Counted from the first letter of the stretch, positions 14,124 through 22,131 are shown. The stretch is 22,554 nt of DNA from an uncultured Oscillospiraceae bacterium (GCA_910587335.1 CAJUMG010000013.1:23528-46081); one strand, 5' to 3'. A program made the numbers and translations. The notes: a model not told the origin generated them from the sequence alone.

Positions 14124-14445
14124 TTTTGTCCACTGTTTTGTGGGGACAAAACAGGTGGGAATAAAGACTTAACTATGCTTTCTGCCCGTCCAATAGACGG
14201 ATAAAAGCATACCGGCGAAAAGAGCAAACAGGATCGGTTTTTCCAGTTGTTTCCACAACATATGTCCACTTGCTGTATGATATCACGCTTCTGAGCGGCG
14301 CGCAATCGACTGTCGGTAGAACCGCCTGCAAAGTCCCAAAGGAGGCGGATTTTGGAAGAGTAAATTTTTTTGCGGGAAAAGCAGGTTTTTCTGTTTTTAT
14401 TTCGTACTATATGTATAGAAGTTTGTCCGAAAAAGGGAGGATTCC
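14124..14445. other. Intergenic region, 322 bp, rich in hairpins
   Basis: This region separates the yigZ-like gene from dgt. Visible elements are: an 8-bp stem TGTTTTGT-GGGG-ACAAAACA (14134-14153), which competes with an alternative TTTTGTCC/GGACAAAA pairing; a second hairpin (14174-14211) with arms TATGCTTT/AAAGCATA and CCGTC/GACGG; a weak promoter-like pair (TCCACA 14252-14257, 18 bp, TATGAT 14276-14281); and CCGCCT/AGGCGG arms near 14322-14348. None of the hairpins has a good T-tail. No supported coding frame was found. Confidence 0.5.
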
Positions 14446-15450
14446 ATGACGATTCGGGAGCAGACCCAACAAATGGAAAAGGAGAATCTTTCTCCTCGGG
14501 CAGTGCTTTCTCAATGGACCAAAGGGAGGGAAAAGCCAGAAGAGGAGGACTACATCCGAACGCCGTTCCAGCGGGATCGGGACCGGATTATCCATTGCAG
14601 GTCTTTCCGGCGGCTGATGCACAAGACCCAGGTGTTTTTCAGTCCCCAGGATGATCACTACAGGACCAGACTAACCCACACGCTGGAGGTGGCGCAGATC
14701 GCTCGGACGATTGCTCGGGCACTGCGGCTGAATGAGGATTTAACCGAGGCGATCTCGCTGGGGCATGATTTAGGCCATACACCCTTTGGACACGCGGGCG
14801 AGCGGGCTTTAAACGAGGTTTGTCCCCAAGGATACCGCCACTATCAGCAAAGTGTGCGCGTGGTGGAGAAGCTGGAAAAAGGCGGGCAGGGGTTAAACCT
14901 GTGCTGGGAGGTGCGGGATGGAATTCGCTGCCACACAACCGGTCCGGACGCGGCGACGATGGAAGGGAGGCTGGTCCATTTTTCGGACAAAATTGCTTAT
15001 ATGAACCACGATGTGGAGGATGCGGTCCGGTCCGGCGTACTAGTGGAAGAGGATCTCCCGTGGGAGGTTAAGTGGATGCTGGGACGAAAAAAGAGCCAGC
15101 GCATTGCGGCGCTGGTGGGTTCGGTGATTGAAAACAGCGGCGATACCATTGGGATGGACCCTGAAATTTACCGTGTGTTTTTACAGATGCAGCAGTTTTT
15201 GTTTGAGACGGTGTATACACATCCGCTGGTGAAAAATGAAGAAGCCAAGGCGGACAAGGTGATAAAAGGCCTATATGCATATTTTATTGACCATGGGGAT
15301 AAACTTCCATCAGAGTACCGGGCTGTGTGGGAGCAGGAAGGGATTCACACGGCGGTATGCGACTATATTTCCAGCATGAGCGACCGGTTTTCCATCCAGC
15401 TTTACAGTGAGCTGTTCGTTCCCAAAAGCTGGCAGGGTGTCAGCGATTAA
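14446..15450 (+). CDS. dgt: Deoxyguanosinetriphosphate triphosphohydrolase-like HD-domain protein
   Basis: An HD-superfamily metal-dependent hydrolase that removes triphosphate from dNTPs, here 334 residues as in the short Firmicutes form. The HD set is complete: H78 (RLTHTLEVA), H107-D108 (LGHDLGHTPFGHAGE) and D181 (FSDKIAYMNHD). The N-terminal RSFRRLMHKTQVF is family typical. The ATG follows GGGAGG by 5 nt. It heads the dgt-dnaG-rpoD cluster common in clostridia, with dnaG starting 59 nt after its stop. Actual dNTP preference and any allosteric control cannot be read from the sequence, and some homologues of this length act on several dNTPs. Confidence 0.92.
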   Translation: MTIREQTQQMEKENLSPRAVLSQWTKGREKPEEEDYIRTPFQRDRDRIIHCRSFRRLMHKTQVFFSPQDDHYRTRLTHTLEVAQIARTIARALRLNEDLTEAISLGHDLGHTPFGHAGERALNEVCPQGYRHYQQSVRVVEKLEKGGQGLNLCWEVRDGIRCHTTGPDAATMEGRLVHFSDKIAYMNHDVEDAVRSGVLVEEDLPWEVKWMLGRKKSQRIAALVGSVIENSGDTIGMDPEIYRVFLQMQQFLFETVYTHPLVKNEEAKADKVIKGLYAYFIDHGDKLPSEYRAVWEQEGIHTAVCDYISSMSDRFSIQLYSELFVPKSWQGVSD

Positions 15451-15509
15451 GCGGGTGAAACAGATAAAGAGCGGCTGTCTGGCGGCGAAGGGAAGGAGGC
15501 TTGATCCAG

Positions 15510-17264
15510 ATGCTGAGCGAGCAGTTTATTTCAGAGCTAAAGGCACGCAGCGATATTGAGGATATCATTGGCGCTTATGTCAATGTCAAGCGGCGGGGAC
15601 GGAATTTGGTGGGGTTGTGTCCGTTTCATTCGGAAAAAACGCCCTCCTTTACCGTTTACCCGGATAGTCAGTCCTTCTATTGCTTTGGATGTGGGGCGGG
15701 CGGTGATGTGGTCACCTTTATCCGTCAGATCGAAAATCTCGATTATATCGAGGCGGTTAAGCTGTTGGCGCAGCGAGCGGGCATCCCCATGCCGGAGGAC
15801 GGGTATGATGACAGCTTCGCAAAACTGAAAACCCGCATTTTGGAAATCAACCGGGAAACTGCCCGTTTTTATCACCGCTGTCTGATTTCCCCTATGGGGA
15901 AAAAAGGGCTGGACTATCTGCGAGGGCGGGGCCTTTCGGACAAAACCATCCGCCATTTTGGGTTGGGCTATGCGCCAGAGGACTGGGACGCGACGATCCG
16001 GCATCTACGGACAAAGGGGTTTAACTTAGACGAGCTATCGGCGGCAGCGGTTGCGGTAAAAAGCGCCCGGGGCAGCTATTACGATCAATTCCGCGGACGG
16101 GTCATCTTTCCCATCATCGACATTCGAGGGAATGTCATAGCCTTTGGGGGACGAATCTTGGACGGAAAAGGCCCCAAATACCTCAACTCGCCGGACACGC
16201 CGGTGTTTAAAAAAAGCCGCAATTTGTTCGCTTTAAATTTCGCTAAGGCGTCTAAGGAGCCGGCGTTGATTCTGGCGGAAGGGTATATGGATGTGGTAGC
16301 TTTGCATCAGGCGGGTTTTGTCAATGCGGTGGCGACATTGGGAACCTCCTTGACAGCTGAGCAGGCGCGGATGATCTGTCAGTATGCCCAGGAGGTCATT
16401 ATTGCCTACGATTCCGATGGAGCGGGCCAAAAGGCAACCAACCGCGCAATCAATCTCTTTGGAGAGATTGGGGGAAAAGTCCGGGTTCTAAAGGTCCACG
16501 ACGCAAAAGACCCGGATGAGTTTATCAAAAAATTTGGCGCGGTCCGTTTTCGGCTGCTTTTAGAAGGTGCAGGCAGCGCGATGGAATTTGAAATTAGCAG
16601 ACTGCGGCAGAAATACGATCTGGAGTCTTCTGACGGAAAGGTGGAATTTTTAAAGGAGTTTGCTAAATTTATAGCGGACATTCGAAATCCGATTGAGCGG
16701 GATGTTTATGTGACAAAAATCACAGAGGAGCTGCGGGTATCGAAAGAACCTTTGGTGGCACAGATTGATTATATCATACGGCAGCGGGCGAAAAATGCCG
16801 AGAGAAAACAGGCCAGAGATTTGACTGTTTTTGCCTCTAGTCCCAAGGATAGGCGAGATCCGCAGCGGGATGCCCATTTGAAGGAAGCGTTGGCGGAGGA
16901 GCGTTTAATTGGCGTTTTGTTAAAAAATCCCGATTATCACCGATTCATTTTAGAACGGATCCAGCCGGAAGCGTTTTTGACCGATTTTAATCGGGAGATC
17001 TTCCGCGTGATCTGTGAGCGGGTGGAACAAAACCGCCCAATTGAGCTGATCGCGCTATCAGAACAGCTGGACGAGAGGCAGATGGGAAAGGTGGCGGGGA
17101 TTCTGGCGGATGCGGCTTCTACCGGAGCGACACAGAAGGAAACGTTGGACTATATCCAAACCATTCTGGCGGGAAGAGCAAAAAAATCGCCGGAGCAGCT
17201 AAAACAGATGGATCGGGAGGAGCTGGAAAAATATGTGGCAGGTCTGGCAGCGAAGAAAAAATGA
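15510..17264 (+). CDS. dnaG: DNA primase
   Basis: This enzyme synthesises RNA primers for replication and acts with the DnaB/DnaC-type helicase at the fork. It has 584 residues. The N-terminal zinc finger is C37-P-F-H40 with C58-F-G-C61 (CPFHSEKTPSF...YCFGCGAGGD). The catalytic core contains FRGRVIFPI and the TOPRIM fold with E257 (LAEGYMDV) and D301-S-D303-G (AYDSDGAGQKAT). A helical C-terminal region (about 430-584) should bind the helicase. I chose the ATG at 15510: AGGAGG ends 10 nt upstream, while the in-frame TTG at 15501 is only 1 nt from the same site and too close. Expected to be co-transcribed with dgt and possibly rpoD. Confidence 0.97.
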   Translation: MLSEQFISELKARSDIEDIIGAYVNVKRRGRNLVGLCPFHSEKTPSFTVYPDSQSFYCFGCGAGGDVVTFIRQIENLDYIEAVKLLAQRAGIPMPEDGYDDSFAKLKTRILEINRETARFYHRCLISPMGKKGLDYLRGRGLSDKTIRHFGLGYAPEDWDATIRHLRTKGFNLDELSAAAVAVKSARGSYYDQFRGRVIFPIIDIRGNVIAFGGRILDGKGPKYLNSPDTPVFKKSRNLFALNFAKASKEPALILAEGYMDVVALHQAGFVNAVATLGTSLTAEQARMICQYAQEVIIAYDSDGAGQKATNRAINLFGEIGGKVRVLKVHDAKDPDEFIKKFGAVRFRLLLEGAGSAMEFEISRLRQKYDLESSDGKVEFLKEFAKFIADIRNPIERDVYVTKITEELRVSKEPLVAQIDYIIRQRAKNAERKQARDLTVFASSPKDRRDPQRDAHLKEALAEERLIGVLLKNPDYHRFILERIQPEAFLTDFNREIFRVICERVEQNRPIELIALSEQLDERQMGKVAGILADAASTGATQKETLDYIQTILAGRAKKSPEQLKQMDREELEKYVAGLAAKKK

Positions 17265-17332
17265 CAGGATCTTTGTTTAATGAGAAGAGGATAAGCGCGG
17301 CCCTGCTTTGAAAAAAACAGTGCCGTAAAAAA

Positions 17333-17401
17333 ATCCAGCGCTTTTGACCGATAAAAGTAGCTGGATTAGGATAGATCGTCCGCTGGCTTCGCGGGGCGGA
17401 C
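17333..17401 (+). other. Two tandem hairpins in the rpoD leader
   Basis: The 179-nt gap before rpoD holds ATCCAGC/GCTGGAT arms (17333-17339 and 17360-17366) with an inner CTTTT/AAAAG stem, and then GTCCGC/GCGGAC arms (17378-17383 and 17396-17401) around a CTTCG-type loop. Neither is followed directly by a T-run, so these look like leader structure or RNA processing sites and not terminators. Their function is unknown. Confidence 0.45.
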
Positions 17402-17443
17402 AAATGAAAATTTTTCTGCGAGGAGAAATGGGAGAGCAAAAAT

Positions 17444-18532
17444 ATGGCAGCACAGGACAAAAAATCGGTCATCAAAGATTTGATTGAACTGGGTAAGTCC
17501 AAAGGAAAATTGACGACAAAAGAAATTACCGATGCATTGGAAGAATTGGATTTCGATGTAGAAAAGGTGGATAAGCTATACGATACGCTGGATGGGCTAA
17601 ATATTGAGATCATCGAGGATTTAGAGCCGGATATCGACCTGGACCTGACTTCGATTCCGACAACGGCGGCTACCGAGGAGGAAGCGCCTCCAGCGGAAGG
17701 GGTAAATATCGACGATCCGGTTAAAGTTTACCTAAAGGAGATCGGTAGAGTGCCGCTGTTGAGCTCTGAAGAAGAGGTCGAATTGGCACAACGGATGGCC
17801 CAAGGGGACGATTATGCCAAAAAGCGTCTGTCCGAAGCGAATCTTCGTTTGGTGGTCAGTATCGCTAAACGGTATGTGGGCAGAGGAATGCAGTTTTTAG
17901 ACCTGATTCAGGAAGGGAATTTGGGTCTGATTAAAGCTGTGGAAAAGTTTGACCATACAAAGGGGTTTAAGTTTTCCACCTATGCCACCTGGTGGATTCG
18001 GCAGGCGATTACCCGCGCGATTGCCGACCAGGCCCGGACAATCCGGATTCCGGTGCATATGGTGGAAACGATTAACAAGGTGAAAAAGGTGTCCAATCAA
18101 CTGCTGCATAAAAACGGCCATGAGCCGACGGCTGAGGAAATTTCCAAAGAATTGGACATGCCGGTGGAAAAGGTGCGGGAAATTATGCGGGTGGCGCAGG
18201 AGCCGGTGAGCCTGGAAACGCCTATTGGTGAGGAAGAGGACAGCCATCTGGGGGACTTTATCCCGGACGACGATGCGCCCGCCCCGGCGGAGGCGGCCTC
18301 GCACACCCTGTTAAAGGAGCAGCTAAGCGATGTTCTGCAAACATTGACACCTAGAGAGGAAAAGGTTCTGCGTCTGCGGTTTGGCCTGGAAGACGGCCGA
18401 AGCCGGACGCTGGAAGAAGTCGGAAAGGAATTTAACGTTACCCGCGAGCGCATTCGCCAGATCGAGGCCAAGGCGCTGCGAAAGCTGCGCCATCCCAGCC
18501 GAAGCAAGAAACTGAAGGATTTTTTGGATTGA
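17444..18532 (+). CDS. rpoD: Housekeeping RNA polymerase sigma factor (sigma-70/SigA)
   Basis: The primary sigma factor, which directs RNA polymerase to TTGACA/TATAAT promoters such as those seen in this window. It has 362 residues, close to Bacillus SigA (371). An N-terminal region 1.1-like segment (1-55) and an acidic linker precede region 1.2 (from about D90, DDPVKVYLKEIG). Region 2 (about 125-195) contains DLIQEGNLGLIKAVEKFDHTKGFKFSTYATWWIRQAI. Region 3 follows with the ETPIGEEEDSHLGDFI segment, and region 4.2 ends TLEEVGKEFNVTRERIRQIEAKALRKLRHPSRSKKLKDFL. The ATG lies 7 nt after GGGAGAG. It is the third gene of the dgt-dnaG-rpoD cluster, with a structured 179-nt leader after dnaG. Confidence 0.98.
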   Translation: MAAQDKKSVIKDLIELGKSKGKLTTKEITDALEELDFDVEKVDKLYDTLDGLNIEIIEDLEPDIDLDLTSIPTTAATEEEAPPAEGVNIDDPVKVYLKEIGRVPLLSSEEEVELAQRMAQGDDYAKKRLSEANLRLVVSIAKRYVGRGMQFLDLIQEGNLGLIKAVEKFDHTKGFKFSTYATWWIRQAITRAIADQARTIRIPVHMVETINKVKKVSNQLLHKNGHEPTAEEISKELDMPVEKVREIMRVAQEPVSLETPIGEEEDSHLGDFIPDDDAPAPAEAASHTLLKEQLSDVLQTLTPREEKVLRLRFGLEDGRSRTLEEVGKEFNVTRERIRQIEAKALRKLRHPSRSKKLKDFLD

Positions 18533-18572
18533 TGGTTTAGCCTAGCTGTATTCATAAAGGAGTGTGAAAAAT

Positions 18573-18995
18573 TTGCAAATAACGTTGGAGGCCGATTATG
18601 CGGTGCGTATCGTTTTTGCCCTTGCGGCGGGCCAAAGACGGATGGGAGGAGAAAGTCTGGCGAAAATTTCGGGTGTAACGGTTCGTTTTTCTTTAAAGAT
18701 TCTGCGCAAATTGGTGGCAGCGGGGCTGGTTACATCCTACAAAGGCGCTGCCGGCGGGTATGAGCTGGCAAAAGCGCCAAAGGAAATCTCCTTGTGTGAT
18801 ATTATTGAGGCGATTGAGGGACCAATACATATTTCACGTTGCGTGAATAAGGAATATCCATGCACCAGAGAAAAGGATGGAGAATGTCAGTTCCAGTGTG
18901 CGTTTGAAGAGGTATCCCAGAGCCTGCGGCAGCAACTGGAAAGCTATAGAATGGATCAATTTATCCGGGATGAAGAGAGGAAGGGTGAAAAATGA
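18573..18995 (+). CDS. Rrf2 family transcriptional regulator with a Cys cluster
   Basis: A 140-residue winged-helix regulator. It opens with the characteristic MQITLEADYAVRIVFALA, has a helix-turn-helix (SLAKISGVTVRFSLKILRKLVAAGLVTSYKGAAGGYELA) and ends in a dimerisation helix. Between them lie four Cys in the pattern C-x6-C-x7-C-x3-C, suggesting an Fe-S cluster and sensing of redox or iron state as in IscR and NsrR (inference). The TTG at 18573 was chosen because GGAG ends 10 nt before it and the product then starts like other family members; the GTG at 18564 is only 1 nt from that site. The gene overlaps the next one by 4 nt (ATGA), so the likely target or partner is the downstream dehydrogenase and possibly its own operon. 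Confidence 0.9.
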   Translation: MQITLEADYAVRIVFALAAGQRRMGGESLAKISGVTVRFSLKILRKLVAAGLVTSYKGAAGGYELAKAPKEISLCDIIEAIEGPIHISRCVNKEYPCTREKDGECQFQCAFEEVSQSLRQQLESYRMDQFIRDEERKGEK

Positions 18996-19951
18996 AAATT
19001 GTGATTTTAGATGGATTTGCGGCGAATCCCGGCGACCTGAGCTGGAAAGGCTTGGAGCGGTTTGGCGAAGTAATCTGCTATCCCCGAACAGCTCGGGAAG
19101 AGCTGTTAAAGCGCTGCGAAGGAGCGCAGGTACTATTGACAAACAAAACGGTATTGGATCGTGAGACGATTGGCTCTCTTCCGCAGCTGGAGATGATCGG
19201 TGTTTTGGCCACCGGCTACAATATTGTAGACATAGGGGCGGCAAAGGAGCGGGGCATTCCCGTTTGCAATGTTCCGGCGTACAGCACCGATTCGGTAGCG
19301 CAGCTGATTTTTGCGTTTATCCTGCAACACGCTAACCACGTATATGAGCATACGCGCAGTGTACAGCAGGGAGACTGGGTGCGCAGCCAGGACTTTTCTT
19401 ATATGATTGCGCCCCAGACCGAGCTAGCGGATAAAACCATCGGCTTTGTGGGCTTTGGCCATGTGGCCCAGAAGACGGCGGACATTGCCGCGGCTTTTGG
19501 GATGCGGGTAATTGCCCATTCCCGTACAATGAAAGGACAGGAAGATCGGAAAAATTTTCGTTGGGTGAGTTTGGAAGAGCTTTGCGCCCAGGCAGATTAT
19601 ATCAGTGTCAACTGTCCGCTAACACCCCAGACCCAAGGGCTGGTGAATCGGGACTTTTTGGCGAGGATGAAGCCTTCTGCCATGCTGATTAACACCTCTC
19701 GGTGTCCGGTGATTGAGGAACAGGATTTGGCGGACGCGCTGAATCATGGAATCATCGCGGCGGCGGCAGTGGATGTTCTTTCCACCGAGCCGCCAAAGGC
19801 GAATAATCCGCTATTAAGCGCCAGAAATATCTACTTTACCCCTCATGTGGGGTGGGCGACCAAGGAAGCGCGTACCCGCCTTTTGCGGATTACCGAAGAG
19901 AATCTGGAAGCGTTTGTAAAAGGGAGCCCCCAAAATATAGTCAACCGATGA
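18992..19951 (+). CDS. D-2-hydroxyacid dehydrogenase (glycerate dehydrogenase/hydroxypyruvate reductase type)
   Basis: A cytoplasmic NAD(P)-dependent enzyme reducing a 2-keto acid to a D-2-hydroxy acid, 319 residues. The Rossmann motif is GFVGFGHVAQ (G151, G154, G156, A159). The catalytic trio is R237 (INTSRCPV), E266 (LSTEPP) and H285 (TPHVGWAT). The second Rossmann strand ends AHSR (H176-S177-R178) instead of an acidic residue, which hints at NADP(H) preference (inference). The residue after the catalytic Arg is Cys (SRC), where this family usually has Gly. Hydroxypyruvate or glyoxylate is the likeliest substrate by resemblance, but D-lactate type enzymes cannot be excluded. Translation is coupled to the Rrf2 gene by an ATGA overlap. 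Confidence 0.9.
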   Translation: MKIVILDGFAANPGDLSWKGLERFGEVICYPRTAREELLKRCEGAQVLLTNKTVLDRETIGSLPQLEMIGVLATGYNIVDIGAAKERGIPVCNVPAYSTDSVAQLIFAFILQHANHVYEHTRSVQQGDWVRSQDFSYMIAPQTELADKTIGFVGFGHVAQKTADIAAAFGMRVIAHSRTMKGQEDRKNFRWVSLEELCAQADYISVNCPLTPQTQGLVNRDFLARMKPSAMLINTSRCPVIEEQDLADALNHGIIAAAAVDVLSTEPPKANNPLLSARNIYFTPHVGWATKEARTRLLRITEENLEAFVKGSPQNIVNR

Positions 19952-19957
19952 ACCAAT

Positions 19958-19996
19958 AAAAAAGGAGAGAGAACGTAAAATTCTCTCTCCTTTTTT
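19958..19996. terminator. Bidirectional terminator between the dehydrogenase and degV genes
   Basis: A perfect 16-bp stem (19958-19973 with 19981-19996) and a 7-nt loop have A6 at one end and T6 at the other, so it can stop transcription from both sides. The convergent genes end 7 and 22 nt away. Confidence 0.93.
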
Positions 19997-20017
19997 CGTT
20001 CAGGTATTCAAGGACCA

Positions 20018-20875
20018 TTAGATAAACTGTTCCTGATAGAAAAACAGGCCAACGGTATCCGGTCCGGCGTGGGTACACATCGTCCCCCGCATCTGCCCGA
20101 TGGAAACCGATGTATCTGGCGCCACACGCAGGATCGCCTCTTCCAGCGCTTTCGCCTTGGAAAGGCAGTTGGAGTGGGAAATGAATACATCTGAGCCAGA
20201 AAAAGCGTTGTTTTGGAAAAGATTGACCAGCTTAGAGATTCCCTTTTGAAATCCCAAAGCGTTGGAATGGTTATACGCCATACCGTTTCGCACGCCAATA
20301 ATAGGCTTGATTCTCATTTTGTTGACAAGGCCGCCTTTAATGGAGGATATCCGACCGCCTTTGATCAAAAATCCAATATCCTCTACCAGATAATAAGCGC
20401 CGATATGCAGTGTGTCCGAAACCAGCTGGGCGACAATTTCCGCTGCGGGGCGGCCATCCTGCGCCATTTTTACCGCGTGGAAAGCCAGCATGGAAATGGC
20501 AAAGGAGGTGCTGGCTGAGTCCACCACATGGATCCGGCAGCTGCTATTTTCCTCCTCGAAAAGCTCTCGGGCCAAAACGGCGCTTTGGTGAGTACCGGAC
20601 GCCTTAGAAGACATGGTAATGACAATAATATGCTCTCGGTCAGAAAAACGGCGATAGCAATCTAAAAAAGCCTGGGGGCTGGGTTGGGCAGATTTTGGCA
20701 CCTGCGGCGCAACCTTTAGGTAATCGCAGTATTTTACCGAATCGAAACGGTCGTCATCAAGGACGGTGCGCCCTTCAATCTGCAAACTGAGCGGAACGAC
20801 TGTTATATCATATTTTTCGCAGTAGTCTGCGGAAAGATCGGAGCCGGAATCGACCAGAATTTTAATATTGCTCAT
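20018..20875 (-). CDS. DegV family fatty-acid-binding protein
   Basis: A 285-residue two-domain lipid-binding protein. DegV/FakB proteins hold a single fatty acid; FakB members present it to the kinase FakA for phosphorylation. Diagnostic segments are the N-terminal IKILVDSGSDLS, the TMSSKASGTHQSA loop that contacts the carboxylate, HVVDSASTS, and IGFLIKGGRISSIKGG with IKPIIGVRNG. I chose the ATG at 20875: GGAGG lies 8 nt upstream, while the ATG at 20881 is just 2 nt from it and the TTG at 20890 overlaps the site. It is a single gene with its own promoter (20922-20949), ending at the shared bidirectional terminator. Whether it feeds a FakA kinase is not shown here. Confidence 0.93.
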   Translation of the reverse strand: MSNIKILVDSGSDLSADYCEKYDITVVPLSLQIEGRTVLDDDRFDSVKYCDYLKVAPQVPKSAQPSPQAFLDCYRRFSDREHIIVITMSSKASGTHQSAVLARELFEEENSSCRIHVVDSASTSFAISMLAFHAVKMAQDGRPAAEIVAQLVSDTLHIGAYYLVEDIGFLIKGGRISSIKGGLVNKMRIKPIIGVRNGMAYNHSNALGFQKGISKLVNLFQNNAFSGSDVFISHSNCLSKAKALEEAILRVAPDTSVSIGQMRGTMCTHAGPDTVGLFFYQEQFI

Positions 20876-20921
20876 AGCCATAACCTCCAAAATGTAGTAA
20901 TTAAAACGATATTATAAACTA

Positions 20922-20949
20922 ATCATACCATACTTTGTGGAATTTACAA
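20922..20949 (-). promoter_or_regulatory. Promoter of the degV gene
   Basis: On the minus strand, TTGTAA (20944-20949), a 16-bp spacer and TATGAT (20922-20927) are preceded by TGG, forming an extended -10. A second TATAAT (20911-20916) lies just downstream but has no fitting -35. Confidence 0.65.
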
Positions 20950-21074
20950 TACTTTTTATGCTTTTTTATCTTTATTTCATTTGTAAACATTTTTCCTTTT
21001 CTATTTTATTAGGGATACATAAAAAGTCATTGTCTAGCTTTCCCTTAAAATAGAGAAAAATCACGTCTATTTTT

Positions 21075-21103
21075 TTGAACCTTGGAGATGGCAAGGGCAT
21101 AAA
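21075..21103 (+). promoter_or_regulatory. Candidate promoter of the GH25 gene
   Basis: TTGAAC (21075-21080), 17 bp and CATAAA (21098-21103) lie 31 nt before the start codon. Each hexamer matches only 4 of 6 consensus bases, so this is tentative; a non-housekeeping sigma factor is also possible. Confidence 0.3.
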
Positions 21104-21134
21104 ATAAATTATGCAAAAGAAAGGGGGAAAACAA

Positions 21135-21938
21135 ATGCAAAATGGCATTGATGTGGCAAGCGTCAACGGCATGGTTGACTGGGAGCAGGTAAAGACAGCT
21201 GGGATGGATTTTGCCATTATTCGAGCGGGCTGGACCTTTTATGAGGGAGGTCTGGAGGAAGACAGGCTCTTTGCGAAAAACATGGAAGAGGCCTCTGCGG
21301 CAGGACTGGATATCGGGGTTTATGTCTATTCCTACGATCGATCCCCAGAGGCGGCGCGGATTGCCGCCCAAAAACTGGATCAGCTGCTGCGTCCTTATGG
21401 TACGATCACCTATCCGGTATGGTTTGACATAGAAGATCAGTGGAATCTTACGGCGGGAAAACAGCTAAATACGCAAATCTGTCAGGCTTTTTTGTCGACG
21501 ATGGAGGAAGCGGGATATTATACCGGCATCTACAGTTTTGCCAATTTTCTGACAGGATATCTGGACAGGGAAGCGCTTTCCGCCTATGATGTCTGGGTAG
21601 CGGATTATCGGGAGCCTATGGGATACGATGGCCCCTATGGGATGTGGCAATATGGCATAGTTGGAAGGCAAGGCATTTTGGGCCGGGACTACACCATCCG
21701 CGGACAGGTACCTGGACTTGCTGGAAACTGTGATGTGGATTATGCCTATAAGGATTATCCGGCCATTATCCGGCGGGCAGGACTCAATCATCTGGACCCG
21801 CTTCCGGAGCCAGAGCCTGACCCAGATCCCGACCCAAATCCGGACCCGGACTGCCAGCAGATCAAAGAACAGCTCAAAAAAACAAGAGAAGCGCTGGCAC
21901 AGATTGAAAAAATCGCGTCACAGGCGCTGGAGGAATAA
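21135..21938 (+). CDS. GH25 family lysozyme without signal peptide, Asp-Pro linker and helical tail
   Basis: A muramidase of glycoside hydrolase family 25 that would cut the MurNAc-GlcNAc bond, 267 residues. The GH25 module covers about 1-205. The catalytic acids are D6 (NGIDVAS), D98 and E100 (WFDIEDQW), the same positions as in Streptomyces cellosyl (D9, D98, E100). GIYSFANF and YDVWVADY...MWQYG are family blocks. A linker of Pro-Glu and Pro-Asp repeats (222-239) leads to a charged helical tail (240-267, coiled-coil-like) of unknown role. There is no signal peptide, so export needs a holin, lysis or another route, as for phage endolysins. The ATG at 21135 lies 7 nt after GGGGG; an in-frame ATG 24 nt upstream lacks a site. 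A tRNA pair lies 3' to it on the other strand. Confidence 0.88.
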   Translation: MQNGIDVASVNGMVDWEQVKTAGMDFAIIRAGWTFYEGGLEEDRLFAKNMEEASAAGLDIGVYVYSYDRSPEAARIAAQKLDQLLRPYGTITYPVWFDIEDQWNLTAGKQLNTQICQAFLSTMEEAGYYTGIYSFANFLTGYLDREALSAYDVWVADYREPMGYDGPYGMWQYGIVGRQGILGRDYTIRGQVPGLAGNCDVDYAYKDYPAIIRRAGLNHLDPLPEPEPDPDPDPNPDPDCQQIKEQLKKTREALAQIEKIASQALEE

Positions 21939-22048
21939 CACAAAATAGGATATGGAAAGCCTTTTTTGCTCGGCCGCTTTAGGACTGGGCCGAGATAGAG
22001 TACCATCCGCCGTTTTTTGCGCCAGATCGAGAAAAACTAATACTTTTT

Positions 22049-22070
22049 ACGTTACTAACACGTTACTAAC
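22049..22070. repeat. Perfect tandem repeat of an 11-mer (ACGTTACTAAC x2)
   Basis: ACGTTACTAAC occurs at 22049-22059 and again immediately at 22060-22070. It lies in an AT-rich gap 60 nt from the 3' end of tRNA-Val. Short direct repeats beside a tRNA 3' end resemble the arm-type binding sites of tyrosine integrases, but no integrase is in the window. Confidence 0.75.
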
Positions 22071-22094
22071 AAATTTAAAATATCCCTAAAAGAC

Positions 22095-22131
22095 AAAATC
22101 CCTAGAGCCGCATAAACTCTAGGGATTTTTT
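22095..22131. terminator. Bidirectional terminator between GH25 and the tRNA pair
   Basis: A perfect 13-bp stem (22095-22107 with 22117-22129) and a 9-nt loop are followed by further T's on the plus strand and by TTTTGTCTTTTA on the minus strand. It abuts the CCA end of tRNA-Val, so it should end the tRNA transcript as well as read-through from GH25. Confidence 0.85.

Noticed and set aside
14278..14286. TGATATCA palindrome upstream of dgt as a further copy of the murA half-site
   Set aside because: It shares TATCAC, but it is a single 8-bp palindrome overlapping a weak -10 and lacks the N5-spaced arrangement, so a shared regulator is not supported.
15501..15509. TTG start for dnaG
   Set aside because: It is just 1 nt from the AGGAGG site. 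The ATG at 15510 has workable spacing.
17404..17487. 27-codon open frame straddling the rpoD start
   Set aside because: A GGGGCGG stretch precedes its ATG, but that lies in a hairpin arm. Such a short overlapping frame has no independent support.
21969..21994. CTCGGCC/GGCCGAG hairpin after the GH25 gene as a terminator
   Set aside because: The T-run is before the stem on the plus strand and there is no T-run after it on either strand. The hairpin at 22095-22131 is a much better terminator.
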